Shown one piece after another: positions 34,010 through 45,149 of a DNA stretch of 64,000 nucleotides; positions within the stretch are counted from its first letter, which is position 1; the number at the start of each line of letters is the position of its first letter. The DNA lies in contig NC_133658.1 in NCBI RefSeq assembly GCF_037893015.1, positions 881,744,893 through 881,808,892 on the forward strand. The letters are read 5' to 3'. The notes under the pieces are model-generated. The model saw only the letters and a list, made by a program, of their open reading frames with translations, searched no databases and was not told the DNA's origin. The position numbers and the translations under genes are program-made. The DNA comes from Macrotis lagotis (lineage: Eukaryota > Chordata > Mammalia > Peramelemorphia > Peramelidae).

Positions 34010-34286
34010 TTTCCTTTGTTCTTGATGATCACAATATCAGGGAGGTGATGCCATGACAAGCACAGGAATTGGATTTGAGTGAGGGGGTGCTGGGCTAAGT
34101 CACCAGTCTCACTTTCTCCCCCAGTCATTTGGATCCAGTGACCAGATATGAATGAGGACAACTGGAGATGGTCCTGGATGAGAGATAGACTTAAGTGACT
34201 TGCCTAAGGTCACACAACTAGTATTTGAAGTTGGATTCAAACTCCCATCCTCTTGACTCAAGGCCAGTGACCTATCTGCTGCCTCT
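34010..34286 (-). mobile_element. Long two-part marsupial SINE
   Basis: 'tatcagggaggtgatgccat', 'tcatttggatccagtgacca', then the reversed tRNA-like head. Inserted in unit 1 of the tandem duplication only, so it postdates that duplication. Confidence 0.7.
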
Positions 34287-34289
34287 ATA

Positions 34290-34341
34290 TATGTGTGTGT
34301 GTGTGTGTGTGTACACACACATACACACACACACACACACA
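34290..34341 (+). repeat. (TG)n-(CA)n compound microsatellite
   Basis: TG run turning into a CA run, self-complementary over about 24 bp each side. Confidence 0.9.
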
Positions 34342-34512
34342 AATTTTGATAAGTTCTAAGAACCTTACCTACTGTAATATTCGATTGTGGGACTCTTTCC
34401 AGTTCTGATATTCTCTATTTTAAGATTCCTACCAACTCTAACATTCTCTGTTCTAAGTTCCCTCCAGCTCTGACAGTCTACATTCTAAGGGCCATCTGAG
34501 CTCAGAAAGACT

Positions 34513-35098
34513 GTTCTATTAAGGTTGATCATCACCCCCATGTTGCTGTTAGGGTGTACAGTGCTTTTTTCTGGTTCTGTTCATCTCACTCAGCATCAGT
34601 TCATGCAAATCCCTCCAGGTTTCCCTGAAATCCCATCCCTCCTGGTTTCTAATAGAACAATAGTGTTCCATGACATACATATGCCACAGTTTGCTAAAGC
34701 CATTCCCCAATTGAAGGACATTCCCTCAGTAACTCCACAATTCTTTCTCAGCATACAGATGGTATTCTCCATCGCAGATACCCCCAAAATGTGCCTGATT
34801 GCTGCCCTGTTTTAACATGCCATCTATATCCTGAGAAAGAATTGTGGAGTTTGAACAAAGATCAAAGGCAATTATTACCTTTAATTTAAAAAAAAACGTT
34901 ATCTTATTATATAATACTATACTTTCTTCCTTAAGGATATGATTTCTCTCTCATCACATTCAACTTAGATCAATGTATACCATGGAAACAATGTAAAGAC
35001 TGACAAATTGCCTTCTGTGGGGAGTGGGGGGGAGGGAAGCAAGATTGGGGGGAAATTGTAAAACTCAAAATAAATAAAATCTTTCTTAAAAAACAAAA
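34513..35098 (+). mobile_element. 5'-inverted (twin-primed) L1 3' end
   Basis: 34,513-34,813 is L1 ORF2-end sequence in minus orientation ('ttctgttcatctcactcagc', 'cattccccaattgaaggaca'); 34,814-35,098 is the L1 3' end in plus orientation ('atcaatgtataccatggaaa', 'actcaaaataaataaaatct') with an A-rich tail. Flank agaaagact occurs at 34,504-34,512 and 35,099-35,107. Head inversion plus duplication is the mark of twin priming. No coding capacity. Confidence 0.7.
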
Positions 35099-35105
35099 AG
35101 AAAGA

Positions 35106-35241
35106 CTAGCAATGGATAAAGCACCGGCCCTGGAGTCAGGAGTACCTGGATTCAAATCCGGTCTCAGACACTTAATAATTACCCAGCTGTGTGGCCTTGT
35201 TGGGCAAGCCACTTTAACCCCATTTGCCTTGGAAAAAAAAA
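35106..35241 (+). mobile_element. 5'-truncated tRNA-derived SINE next to the L1 tail
   Basis: 'agcaatggataaagcaccgg ... tggccttgttgggcaagcca' plus an A-run. Starts inside the family head and is followed again by 'aaagact', so it used the same target as the L1. Confidence 0.8.
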
Positions 35242-35278
35242 AGACTATTCTAAGGTGCCACCACTGAGAGATTCAGGC

Positions 35279-35283
<5 letters not shown>

Positions 35284-35316
<33 letters not shown>
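35284..35316 (+). repeat. (TC)n microsatellite
   Basis: Sister tract of 33,872-33,963 in unit 2. Confidence 0.9.
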
Positions 35317-35320
<4 letters not shown>

Positions 35321-35359
35321 CCATATATTGATCCAGAGAGATACACACACACTTTGATA

Positions 35360-35640
35360 AGTTCTAAGAGCCTTCCCTGTTCTTTCCAGTTCTGATAGTC
35401 AGATTCCTACCAAGTGTAACACTGTGTGTTCTAGGAGTTCCCTCCAGCTCTGCCACCCCGCGTCCTAAGGCAGGCTTCCACAGTCCGCCACGCTGGGGTC
35501 TGCGGCCCTCAGATCTCCTTCGGTGTTCTAAGCTGCTCCCCCTCCCCATGTGCACTCCGGGCTCCCCAAGCTTCCCCCCTCGGTCCTCTCGGAAGGGCCT
35601 GCAGCTCTGCCATCCTCTGTCCTAAAACTCTTCCCTGGCA
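35360..35640 (+). repeat. SINE-tail minisatellite running into the CpG island
   Basis: 'gttccctccagctctgccac', 'ctgcagctctgccatcctct', 'cgtcctaaggcagg'. The units become GC-rich as they approach the FBXO6 island. Confidence 0.5.
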
Positions 35641-36230
35641 AGATTCTGGGATCCTGGGAGTGGGCAGTCCCGGCTTGGGGGGAGGCGGGGCTCTCGGGGC
35701 TCCCGGGGCGGGGCCGAGGGGCAGAGCAGGCTCACACCGCCGGCCGAGCGGCCCGCCGCGCCCGGAGCTGGGAGGGGGTCCCCGCTGCGCAGGATGCTGG
35801 GGGTCTCCAAACGGCGTTGTCGAGGTCACTGCGGGGGGCGGGGCGGGGCGACGGGGGAGCCGGAGAGGGAGAAGGGGGCGCGGGCCCGCTGTGGCCCCGG
35901 GGGCCGAGGCGGGAGCGGGGGCGCCGGCGCCCCCAAGGGCAGCGCCGCACTGCGGGCCGGGCGGGGGCGCGCGGCCGCCGCAGTACTTTTCCAGGCTGCC
36001 CTGGCAGAAGCCGGGGAGCAGGGCTGGCAGGAGCGAGAGCTGGAGCTGCGGAGGGCAGAGGGGGCGGGGAGCCGGCCCGGGCCGCCGCCCTGGACATCGG
36101 AGGAAACTGAGGCCCGCAGAGGGCCGGGCACGCACTCCAGATCCCTGCGTCTGTCCGGCTGCCCTTCGCCAAAGCAGCCGGGCAACAGATGCTCACCCAC
36201 GGCCACGCGCGGGATGGCACGCGCACACGC
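35640..36230 (+). promoter_or_regulatory. FBXO6: CpG island and presumed FBXO6 promoter
   Basis: GC-rich and CpG-dense, with several GC boxes ('cccggggcggggccgagg' near 35,702, 'ggggcggggcggggcga' near 35,835). It lies 1.8 kb before the first FBXO6 coding exon, so at least one non-coding first exon is expected here. I could not fix its donor site. Confidence 0.65.
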
Positions 36231-36391
36231 ACACTTTCACTGTAGATCATCCTGAATATTAAATGCGACTCAGGAAACAAAATGATGCACAAAACAAAGA
36301 ATCCCCAGAAGGCATCTATTTGCTGTCATGTGTGTAGCAATATTGGAAGAGCCGTTTCACATGCCTAATCTTATTTTTTTAATTTTTTTTT

Positions 36392-36539
36392 TTTGCAAGG
36401 CAATGGCATCTTAATGCCACTTATGGCTTGCCCAAGGCCACACAGCTAGGTAATTAGCAAGTGTCTGAGGTCGCATTTGAACTCAGGTCCTCCTGACTCC
36501 AGGGCCAGTGCTCTATCCACTACACCACCTAGCTGCCCC
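36392..36539 (-). mobile_element. tRNA-derived SINE with a small internal insertion
   Basis: 'tttttgcaaggcaatggcat ... actccagggccagtgctcta ... cacctagctgcccct'. An extra 'atcttaatgccacttatg'-like piece sits after the tail end of the SINE. Confidence 0.85.
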
Positions 36540-38000
36540 TGATGCTATGAATTTTAATGATTTTCAATGAAATGGAAATTGAGGCATGAACCTGGGTTCC
36601 GGCATTTACCGTAATATGGTCAAGGTCTCAGTTTCCTTGTCAGCAAAATGAATGAGTTGGGATAGATCTCAAAGATCTCTTCCAGTCCATGTGGAAAATC
36701 ATTGGGGGGGAAGCTACCCTGAAGGGGTATTTGAGCAATTATTAAGTGCCTCCTCCACTCAGACAAGAGACCAAAATGAATCGGTCCCTGCCTTCAGGAG
36801 GCTTACAATCTAAGCAAGGGAGAAAACACACACATCAATAGGTATATGCTAAATTGATACAAGATAATTTAAGGGAGAGTGCTGGTAGGGATTGGGAGCA
36901 AGAAAGGTCTTAAGTAAAGTAAGAATTCTGGAGTCTGTAAACAGTACTTTTGTTTTGTTTTGTTTTTAATGTTGATTATTGTACTATATGATGTATTGAT
37001 ACCCTTTGCAAGCCTCTTTTATTTTATAGACAGTATTATCAACTTTGTACATATTCACTTGTCTCCTCCATTAGATTGTCAGCTCCTTGAGGGCAGGAGT
37101 TGTCTTTTTCTTCTTTTAATATTGCCAACGTTTAACATCAATACTTAAATTTAATTTAAATATTTAACATCAATATTAACAACGTCTAACACACTGTCTG
37201 GCACATAATAGGCATTTAATAAACGCTTATCAACAGACTGACAGATTGACCAGATGGCCAAAGAGACCCTAGGGGTTGCTTGAGTTGGACCTTTGTAGGA
37301 AGGTAAAGGATTCTAAAAGGAAAGGAAGGAAGGCATCCCAAGGCATCTCATGCTTGCCCCCCCCCCCCAGGGCAAAGGCAGAGATGGACTATGGAGATTT
37401 GTCGGCTTGAACGATGTGAACCTAGGGGCTAAAAGGATAGATTTAGAAGGAAAGATAATGAGAGAGATTTGGGAATCATAGACATAATCATTGAACCCAT
37501 GCAAAATGAAAGTTCTGAGGGGGTGACCAACTGTCTTCTGGCACCAGATGACTCTGGAGAAGTAAATGAGACTGACTGCACAGCCAGCTCCCCCTCACTT
37601 AAATCCACTTCACTTGCACATCATTGAACCATCTCCCTGATGTCAAGATCCTCTGGATCTAAAGAAACAATAATTTTTGTTTTTAATCTTTCCCTAGCAC
37701 TGTGGCTATGGTGTCCAAAGACAACACCCCTCACAGGCATGTTCCTGGTTTGTGTTTTCATGTATTTGTACCTATCCATGTGTGCCTACATGTGTGTATA
37801 CTTGTGTGAGTGTGTGTGTGTGTATGTGTTTCCCAGCATCTGCACCTAGGGCAATGCAGAATTCAGCTCTCTCTGAAGGTCTTTGTGCTTTATACTTTCT
37901 GAGGTTGTTGTCAGTGTAGATACTACCCTTTACAGGCAGTAAGGTGGGTCCCTACCCAACACCAGATCATGGCTGCTATAGACACAGGTTCTCATGGATC
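36540..38000. other. FBXO6 5' intron region, no exon recognised
   Basis: MIR-like debris at 36,570-36,700, an L2-like 3' end at about 37,040-37,240 ('agctccttgagggcaggagt', 'aataggcatttaataaacgc'), and a (TG)n-rich part near 37,780-37,835. Confidence 0.4.
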
Positions 38001-38047
38001 CATGTCTGGTGTTTGCAGATCCCCAGCCTGGCCTGAGTGTTGGAACC

Positions 38048-39830
38048 ATGGCTTCCATCAATGAGTTGCCCAATAATATCCTCCTGGAGCTGTTCTCCCT
38101 GCTTCCAGCCCGGGAGCTCCTGCTTCATTGCCGGCCTGTCTGCAGCCTGTGGCGAGACCTCATTGACCTGGTTTCCCTATGGAAACTCAAGTGCCAACGA
38201 GAGGGCTTCATTCCCAAGAAGTGGGGCCAGCCTGTGTCTGACTGGAAGATTTTCTACTTCCTCTGCAGCCTCCGGAGGAACCTGATCCGAAACCCCTGTG
38301 CTGAAGGTGGGTCCCCTTGCCCATGGTTCTATCTACACAGGGAGAAGGTACACTGTAGATATCAGTAGTACAAATCAAAACTAGTCACATAGTGTAAAAT
38401 CAATAGCATATGCCTCAGCTGCTCAAGATAGTTAGAATATACGTTATGCTCACAGTACAATGTGCAAATGTAGATACCTGTAGTATGCTATCAAGACAAT
38501 CAATATACTATTTACCCCCCCAATGTACATTATAGCCTCTATATCATGTAGAGATCCAGTGTAGATATGTATATTTTACATGACTACAACAGACCATTAT
38601 GAATATCATAGTGGACATGACCCTGACTATACAGTCTGAAGAGATATGGTGTATATGATATGGATCTTTAAAGACAGGCACAGCATATATTTATGCTGAC
38701 ATTTATATGCAAATATATGTACATTAGGGACAGCTGGGTGGTGAAGTGAATGACTGCCAGGTCTGGAGGCAGGAAAACTCTAAATCTAAATTCAGATACT
38801 TACTGTGTGACCCTGAGCAAGTCACTAACTGTTCAAGTTACTAGCTATGTGACCCTGTTTGTCTCAGTTTCCTTATCTATAAAATGAGTTGGAGAAGAAA
38901 ATGCAAGCCACTCCAGTATCTCTGCCAAGAAAACCCCAAATGGGATGTCAAAGAGAAAATGATTAAACAACAAGAAATATGTACATATTTACATATGTAA
39001 ATACATATCTACATATCTCACTTTAAAGTTTGCAAAACCATTTGCCTATATTTCCCTACAATTCTTCAAGGTATGCTCATATTGTCCTGCATTTTGCAGA
39101 TAAAGAAACTGAGGCTTAAGGAGGTGAAATGGCTTGCTCATGATCAGAAAACTAGGAAGTACAGAACTGGAACTCAATCTATTCTCTCCTGACTCCAAGT
39201 TCTATTTATGATTTAAGTGTACCAAGTTGTATCTCCATTCACATGGCATAGACACATTAAGTGAATGTGATACTGACTGCTGGTGTAGACACTTAGAATA
39301 TGCATAACCCTGAGTATGCAGTGTAGATAGCTATGAAATACATGAAATGGACTTCATTGTACCTATATCTAGATGGTTGGTTGGTTGGTTGGTTCTTGTC
39401 CTTTGAAGAAGATCAAAAATGACATCTCTCTGTTTGAGACAAATGACAGTGTGTCCGACTGTGGCTGCTCAGACCAATAGGAACTCAGAACACTCTACCA
39501 CAGGTCAGGCACAAATAGTCTATGTGAACCCCTAGGATGGATACTCAGTGAGTGAGCGTGCTGCACTTTATGAGGAAGGCAGAATAGAAGCAGCTCAAAA
39601 GAAACAAGACTATCTATCTAATCTATCTATCATCTATCTATCTATCTATCACTATCACATATAAGACATCATCTGAAAGATAGTTAGTTGATAGGGCAGA
39701 CAACCATGATATTTATGGCAGAAGTTGTGTATTGTCTATACCTGCTCAATTCAAAACATCATCTAGGTAGCATAGACCCTTACAGTATTCCTAGGGTACA
39801 TGCCATTGGTTGTCAGTATGGGTGTCTATG

Positions 39831-39872
<42 letters not shown>

Positions 39873-42800
39873 ATGTATATGGCAAATGCTGAATGTTGTC
39901 TATAACAATTGTGTATAAAATAGGAAGGAGATAGGAATTCTAATTTGGCCAAAAATACTTACTAGTTATGCTACCTTGGGCAAATCAACTTAACCTCTAT
40001 CTGCTTCAGCTTACTTATCTAGTTTATATATAATGACTGCCCCTGCCACTCCCACCCCCAGGATTATTTGTTGTAGGCTCAAATGAGATAATATTTGTAA
40101 AGAACTTTGTAAAGTACCATAGAAATCCTTGTTAATTGTTGAGTCATTTAGGTTGTATCTGACTCTTTGTTGCCTCATTTGGGGTTTTCTTGGCAGAGAT
40201 ACTGGAGTGGTTTGTTACTTCCTTCTCCAGCTAATTTTACAGATAAGGAAACTGAGCTAAAAGGGTGAAGTGACTTGCCTAGGGTCACACAGCTAAAAAG
40301 TGTCTGAGGTGAGATTTGAACTCGGAAAGGAGCCTTCCTGACTTTATGTTCAGGGTTCTATCTATTGTGCCACCTAGCTGCCCTTCATAGTATAGGATAA
40401 ATGATGACACCGACTGTAATGTATATATATGTATGTAAAAATGTATATATTTAGGCATCTAAAGTCTTAGTTTAGTATTCTCTTTACCCCTTCTCACTTC
40501 TCCCTCCTTCCTAATTGGGTGCCACAGTCCAGACTCCAGTCCTGATAAAGACAGAAACGAAGATAGAGCCCCCCAGTACAGGGTGTTCCTAGACCCACCG
40601 TCCATAGTCATATGTATTCATAAAATACAGGGCACTAACCAGGCAGTGTAGACACTAATACTCTCTATCACACTGGAAGTATAGTGTAGACCCCTAAAGT
40701 TGCCACAAATGGTGGCAGCTGAGTAGTGCAATCCTCCTTGGCATACAATGCAATCCATCCAGGTGCATGTGATTCTCTTCCATCTGCCACACACCTGTGA
40801 ACAGGTAGACCAAGACAGTCTGGTGTATATCATAAACATTGTTGCTGGGCGCTTTTCTGGAATCTATAGTCCATAGATGCATCGCGGGTTGGATAGTTTC
40901 AATTTGATCCCACTGCAGGGGTGGGACCCACCACATGGGATCCCCTTGAAGAAGTCAACAAACATTGCCCACTAGGTGAGGGAAGGATCAGAGGGTGGTC
41001 CTGGTCAGCTCCTTAGCAGCCCCCTCCTTTCAAAATTAAGCTTTTCTCCCAAGCACAAATAAACTGAGCAGTCATTCAGAGGTATCATCTCCCATTCCCA
41101 CCCCAACCTCCGCCCTCACTGTCACTGTGAGAAGGCAGAGGAGGAAGAAAGAACTCAGAGCTCATCAGAGTTCCTGAGTGGGAGGACAGCAGTGCTTGGT
41201 TCATTGGGAAAGAACATGGAGCCAGATTTGCTGAATGGGACTCTTGGTTCTATTGTATGGCCTTTGCCCTCTCCCACTCTCTGTTCCTCTTTCGTAAATA
41301 GGGTGGGGTTGGACTAGATGACTCCCCAACTTGAAGTCTGTCATGCTGGGTCATCAGCAGTCACCCACCCCATCCCTGGGCCTCAGGAAGGTGGGCTAGT
41401 GGTGATAACTTCAACACAGCCCCAAGGGAGTTTACCCCTTTCTAATCTTTGCTCTGTTATCTGATAGAAGGCTTTGAGTTTTGGACCCTGGATGTGAACG
41501 GAGGAGATGAGTGGAAAGTGGAAGACTTACCAGGGGACCACTGGAGAGTGTTCCCCAACTCCCACGTCAAGAAATACTTTGTCACATCTTATTAGTAAGA
41601 ATTGGGATTGGTGGGGATGGGGGAGTGTATTGGCCCCAGGGAAAAGGGCCACTGGTGGATGGTGGAAACAGAACTGGGGAGCTTCCTAGGGCAGTGGTCT
41701 CCCTCTCTTCCTGCCCTACCAGTCTTAGATGACTGAACCAAGAGAAATCCACAGGTGGGAGACAATGGAATGATTTATTTGAACCCAGGATCCCTCATGG
41801 TGACCGGGGCTGGGTGAGGATGTAGGGAAGACCTCCCCATTCAATATGACATGAAGTGAAGATCTCCCTTTTTCCCCTTCCCCTATACATTTCCCCCAGC
41901 ACCTGCCTCAAGTCTCAATTGGTGGACCTGAAAGCTGAAGGATATTGGGAGGAGCTAATGGACCGGACCAGGCCAGACATCGTGGTCAAGGATTGGTGAG
42001 TGGTGGTAGTAGTAGGAAGTTGTCCTACCCCCTTGAGATTGATCTAGGCGATGAGTGATTATCTTACCCTGATCTCACTAGGAGTAGGCAAAAGAATAGG
42101 AGGGAACCACTGTGATGTGGGCAGGAAGAGAGTGAGAATATCCCTAGGGACCTCCTTTGAATTCTACCTCATTCAGTAATTCATTCAACATTTATAAGTA
42201 TGGGGTTGGGCTGGTAGATGGAGGGTGAGAATAAAAAAGTACTATGTCTCAATCCCTCCAACTATGGTAGAGATCACTGCCTAAAACTGGAAAAGGAATA
42301 ACATTTATTCTGCTTCTCCTTAGAAGGAAGAACTAGTAGCAATGGGTAAAGGATACAAAGACAGGCTAAAAGCTCCCAATGACCAAACTACCCAGAGAAT
42401 TACATAATCTGCTATACTCATCACATCCAAACCAAAATCATCCAACTTTCCCCTAAACCATCTGTCTTACTTCTGTTGAGGGTACTACCATTCTCTGAAT
42501 TCAGTTTCGCCTTTCTCACCCTCTTGTATTTGCGTGTTGTTCCCAGAGTCTTCAATGACTTCTCTCTTGTCATCTCTCCCTGATTTCCCTTTTCTCCCTC
42601 CAACCTCCCCAGGTTCGCTGCCAGACAAGACTGTGGCTGCAAGTATCAGGTCTGTGTGCAGCTTCTGTCTTCAGGGCATGTACCCCTGGGCACCTTCCAG
42701 CCAGATCCTGTTGCTATCCAGCAATGGAGTGATGCCAAATGGAGAGAGGTGAGGAGGGGGAAAGAGTAGGGTATAAAAATGGCAGTGTCTAAGCCCACAG

Positions 42801-44166
42801 TGCCCTTGGGAACCACCCAGGCCAGATCCCTTCTTTCATTGTTTGATTTTAGAGGCCAGGGGATTGGTGGAATGTTTGACATAAAGGCAATGATGGCAAG
42901 CTTCAGCTCCCCACCCCCATAATACAATAAACAACAATACCTCCTGGACAGATTGCTTCCTTAGAAAGGACAGATCATTCATATATTCCCTATCCTCTTT
43001 GCCTTTACAATCTACTAAGCGGAGAAGGCAATAATACAATACGACATTAACTACTTTTAAGATTGGTTGTTTCTTGTCCTAGGTTATCGAAGAAAACCAA
43101 ATTGACATCACTGGACTGTGTAGCTTTTAAGGGGGAAAGTTGAGGCCCTTGCTATCTATGTATCTGGGGACAAATTTCATCCCCTTCTTTCTGGACCTTA
43201 GTTTCTTCATCTGTAAAATTAGAGGATTGAACAAGACCGTTAGTTTTCAAACTTTTTTTCACACAAGTGATGCGAAGAACCAAGGTACACTGAACAGTTG
43301 ACAACAGCACAGAAAAGTAAGGAGACTTTCATCTACAAATAATAAAAATAATAGCCATTATTTCTATAACATTTAAAGATTTAGAAGAAAGCTCCATAAA
43401 TATCATCTCATTTTATTGTCAAGAAATCCTGGGAAGTAGGTGGTGTTATTATTCTCATTTTTACTTATGAGGAAACTGAGGCAGATAGAAGTTAGATGGC
43501 TTGCCCAAGGTCACATAGTAAGTGTTTGAGACTGGTTTTGAACTCAGGTCTTCCTGACAGCAGGTTCATTGCATCCTTAGCTTGCCTACTGTTCCAAGGA
43601 TAAGTTCCATATAAGTCTTTGATATCTTTTGAGATTACTGGACTACAACAAAGGTTCCCAGCTCTTTTGTGAGGATAAGGACCTCTTCCTATCATCAAAA
43701 CATTTTGCACTGAATTCCTTTGATGGGAGTGGTTTATTTGATAGCCATTAATTGACATAATATTCATTTCTCACAAAATACCCTTGAGATTCAGGGCCTC
43801 ATAGTCCAGAGATTGGAAACCGCTGGACAAGATGACCTCTCAGCACCTTTCTAACTCTCCATCCTTATAAATCATGCAGTTTTAGAGAAGACTCACAAGG
43901 GATTCATGGGACACCAAGTGTATGTTTCTGTCCCCTGATTTCCTGTTCCCCTGGATTGGTTTCCTTGGGCAAGGCTTGGATAAACCCTGTCCCTCAGCCT
44001 TCCTCCTCTTCCCTTCTTCCAGGTCTCCCATACATTCTCCAACTACCCACCTGGTGTACGCTATATTTGGTTTCAGCATGGTGGAGTGGACACACACTAC
44101 TGGGCTGGCTGGTATGGGCCCCGGGTCACCAACAGTAGCATCACCATTGGTCCCGAGCTGACCTGA
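38048..44166 (+). CDS. FBXO6: FBXO6 (Fbs2), F-box protein binding N-glycans
   Basis: SCF ubiquitin-ligase receptor for N-glycosylated proteins in ER-associated degradation; the broadly expressed sister of FBXO2. Coding exons: 38048-38306, 41468-41594, 41900-41995, 42613-42748, 44023-44166; all junctions are GT/AG, 762 bp, 253 aa plus stop. The start ATG sits in a near-ideal context (ggaaccATGgct) and gives MASINELPNNILLELF. The F-box is at about 4-52 (CRPVCSLWRDLIDLVSLWKLKC). The FBA domain has EGFEFWTLDVNGGDEWKVED, YTCLKSQLVDLKAEGYWEEL, VKDWFAARQDCG and VDTHYWAGWYGPRVTNSSI. These segments match human FBXO6 rather than FBXO44 (FEFW not FAWQ; IWFQHGGVDTHYW). Human FBXO6 has extra residues before SINELP. 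Same phase pattern as FBXO2, as expected for tandem paralogues. Confidence 0.93.
38728..38990 (+). mobile_element. MAR1-like SINE in FBXO6 intron
   Basis: 'ggacagctgggtggtgaagt', 'tttgtctcagtttccttatc', 'gccactccagtatctctgcc', 'caagaaaaccccaaatggga'. Plus-strand copy of the family seen reversed at 15.5 and 40.1 kb. Confidence 0.65.
39015..39210 (-). mobile_element. MIR-like SINE in FBXO6 intron
   Basis: 'aaagtttgcaaaaccatttg', 'agataaagaaactgaggctt' and 'ctctcctgactccaagttct'. Confidence 0.5.
39611..39650 (+). repeat. (CTAT)n microsatellite
   Basis: About nine imperfect units. Confidence 0.85.
39833..39866 (+). repeat. (GT)n microsatellite
   Basis: About 16 units. Confidence 0.9.
40133..40384 (-). 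mobile_element. MAR1-like SINE in FBXO6 intron
   Basis: 'gttgagtcatttaggttgta', 'ggttttcttggcagagatac', 'ttacagataaggaaactgag', 'gtgccacctagctgccc'. Confidence 0.7.
40385..41467. other. FBXO6 intron, mostly unassigned
   Basis: No repeat family recognised for most of it. 41,200-41,340 contains a MIR-like tail ('ttggactagatgactcccca'). Confidence 0.35.
43338..43590 (-). mobile_element. MIR-like SINE in the last FBXO6 intron
   Basis: 'atagccattatttctataac', 'gaggaaactgaggcagatag', 'cttgcccaaggtcacatagt', 'actcaggtcttcctgacag'. Confidence 0.6.
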
Positions 44167-44224
44167 GTCTGCTCACAGCCCTCAACAGCTGTACCCTGAC
44201 CTTCTGGTGAGTCAGTTTCTTGAG

Positions 44225-44381
44225 GTAGTCCCTCAATCTGGGCCAGTGAGGAGAGGCATCTGGGCATGAGATATCCCTTCCAGCTCAGTAACTTCCTACC
44301 TCAGGGACCTTGGGCAAGACATTTCTATTCCCTAGATCTCAATTTCCACATCTACAAAATGAATTAGAATGGTTGATTGCT
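44225..44381 (+). mobile_element. MIR-like SINE at the head of the minisatellite
   Basis: 'cagggaccttgggcaagaca', 'gatctcaatttccacatcta' and 'caaaatgaattagaatggtt', leading directly into the first 'gaggtcctgtccagctctga' unit. Confidence 0.6.
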
Positions 44382-45020
44382 GAGGTCCTGTCCAGCTCTG
44401 ACCTTTTATATTCTAAGTTCTATCCAAGTCCTGAGGTCTCTAATTCGAACATTTTATGTTTTAAAATATCTATAGGCTCTGATATGATATGTCAAGGCCC
44501 ATCCCAGCTCTGACATTCTCTCTGCTAAATCTCTCCCAGTTCTGATATCCTGTTTTAAGGCCCCTCCCAATTCTGACCTTCTGTATCCTGAGGGCCTTCC
44601 AGCTCTGACATCCTCTCCTCTAAGTTCCCTCCCAACTCCATTATTTTATGTTTTAAAGTCCTATCCTCTTCAGACATTTTCTGTGATAGGATTTCCTCCA
44701 GTTCTAACATTATTATGTTAGGTCCCTCCTAACTCTGATATTCTCTCTTCTAAGGGCCCTTCGACCTCTGACATTCTCTGTTCTAAGGATCCTCCGAGCT
44801 CTCACATTCAGTGTTTTAAGGTCCCCTCCTAGCTCTGACACTCTGTGTTCTAAGGACCTTCCCAGCTCTGACATCCTGTGTTCTAAAGGATCCTCCCAGC
44901 TTTCACATTCTGGGTTCTAAGGTCCCTCCCAACTTTCACATTATGGGTTCTAAGGTCCCTCCCAACTTTCACATTCTGGGTTCTAAGATCCTTCCAGCTC
45001 TAACATTCTCCATTCTGTTC
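44382..45020 (+). repeat. Minisatellite of about 19 units, 30-34 bp, made from a SINE tail
   Basis: Each unit reads roughly 'ggtccctcccagctctga' + 'cattctgtgttctaa'. Units diverge by substitutions and 1-3 bp length changes; those at 44,840-44,990 are most alike. The preceding MIR-like element ends in the same words, so the array looks like repeated duplication of that tail. Confidence 0.85.
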
Positions 45021-45149
45021 CCTTTTTAACAGCTCCATCATCCTTGGTCCTCCTTCTTTGCACTGCTATTACAGTCAACTCTCAATTATCCAGGAGCTGT
45101 GAGCCTGACACATACATTATCCAGGCCCCTGTTCATTATATTATGATTC

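Larger units (their letters stand above)
33838..35475 (+). repeat. Old tandem duplication, two units, later invaded
   Basis: Unit 1 (about 33,810-34,500): 'taaggtgccaccc', 'caggcacagctt', (TC)n, 'ttttgataagttctaagaa', 'tccagttctgatattctc', 'gttccctccagctctga'. Unit 2 (about 34,495-35,475) repeats that order: 'taaggtgccacc', 'caggcacagt', (TC)n, 'tttgataagttctaagag', 'tccagttctgatagtc', 'gttccctccagctctgcc'. Unit 1 holds a long SINE. Unit 2 holds an L1 and a short SINE. Ancestral unit about 0.4 kb. Confidence 0.65.

Noticed and set aside
33805-34161. A frame with a long Arg-Glu repeat
   Set aside because: Translation of the (TC)n tract joined to SINE sequence.
35509-36262. Several overlapping Pro/Arg/Gly-rich open frames of 120-208 codons
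   Set aside because: They are open on both strands in a CpG island, show no domain, and have biased composition typical of GC-rich promoters.
44382-45020. CRISPR-like array
   Set aside because: The units are contiguous and diverged with no unique spacers, in an animal genome. It is a SINE-tail minisatellite.
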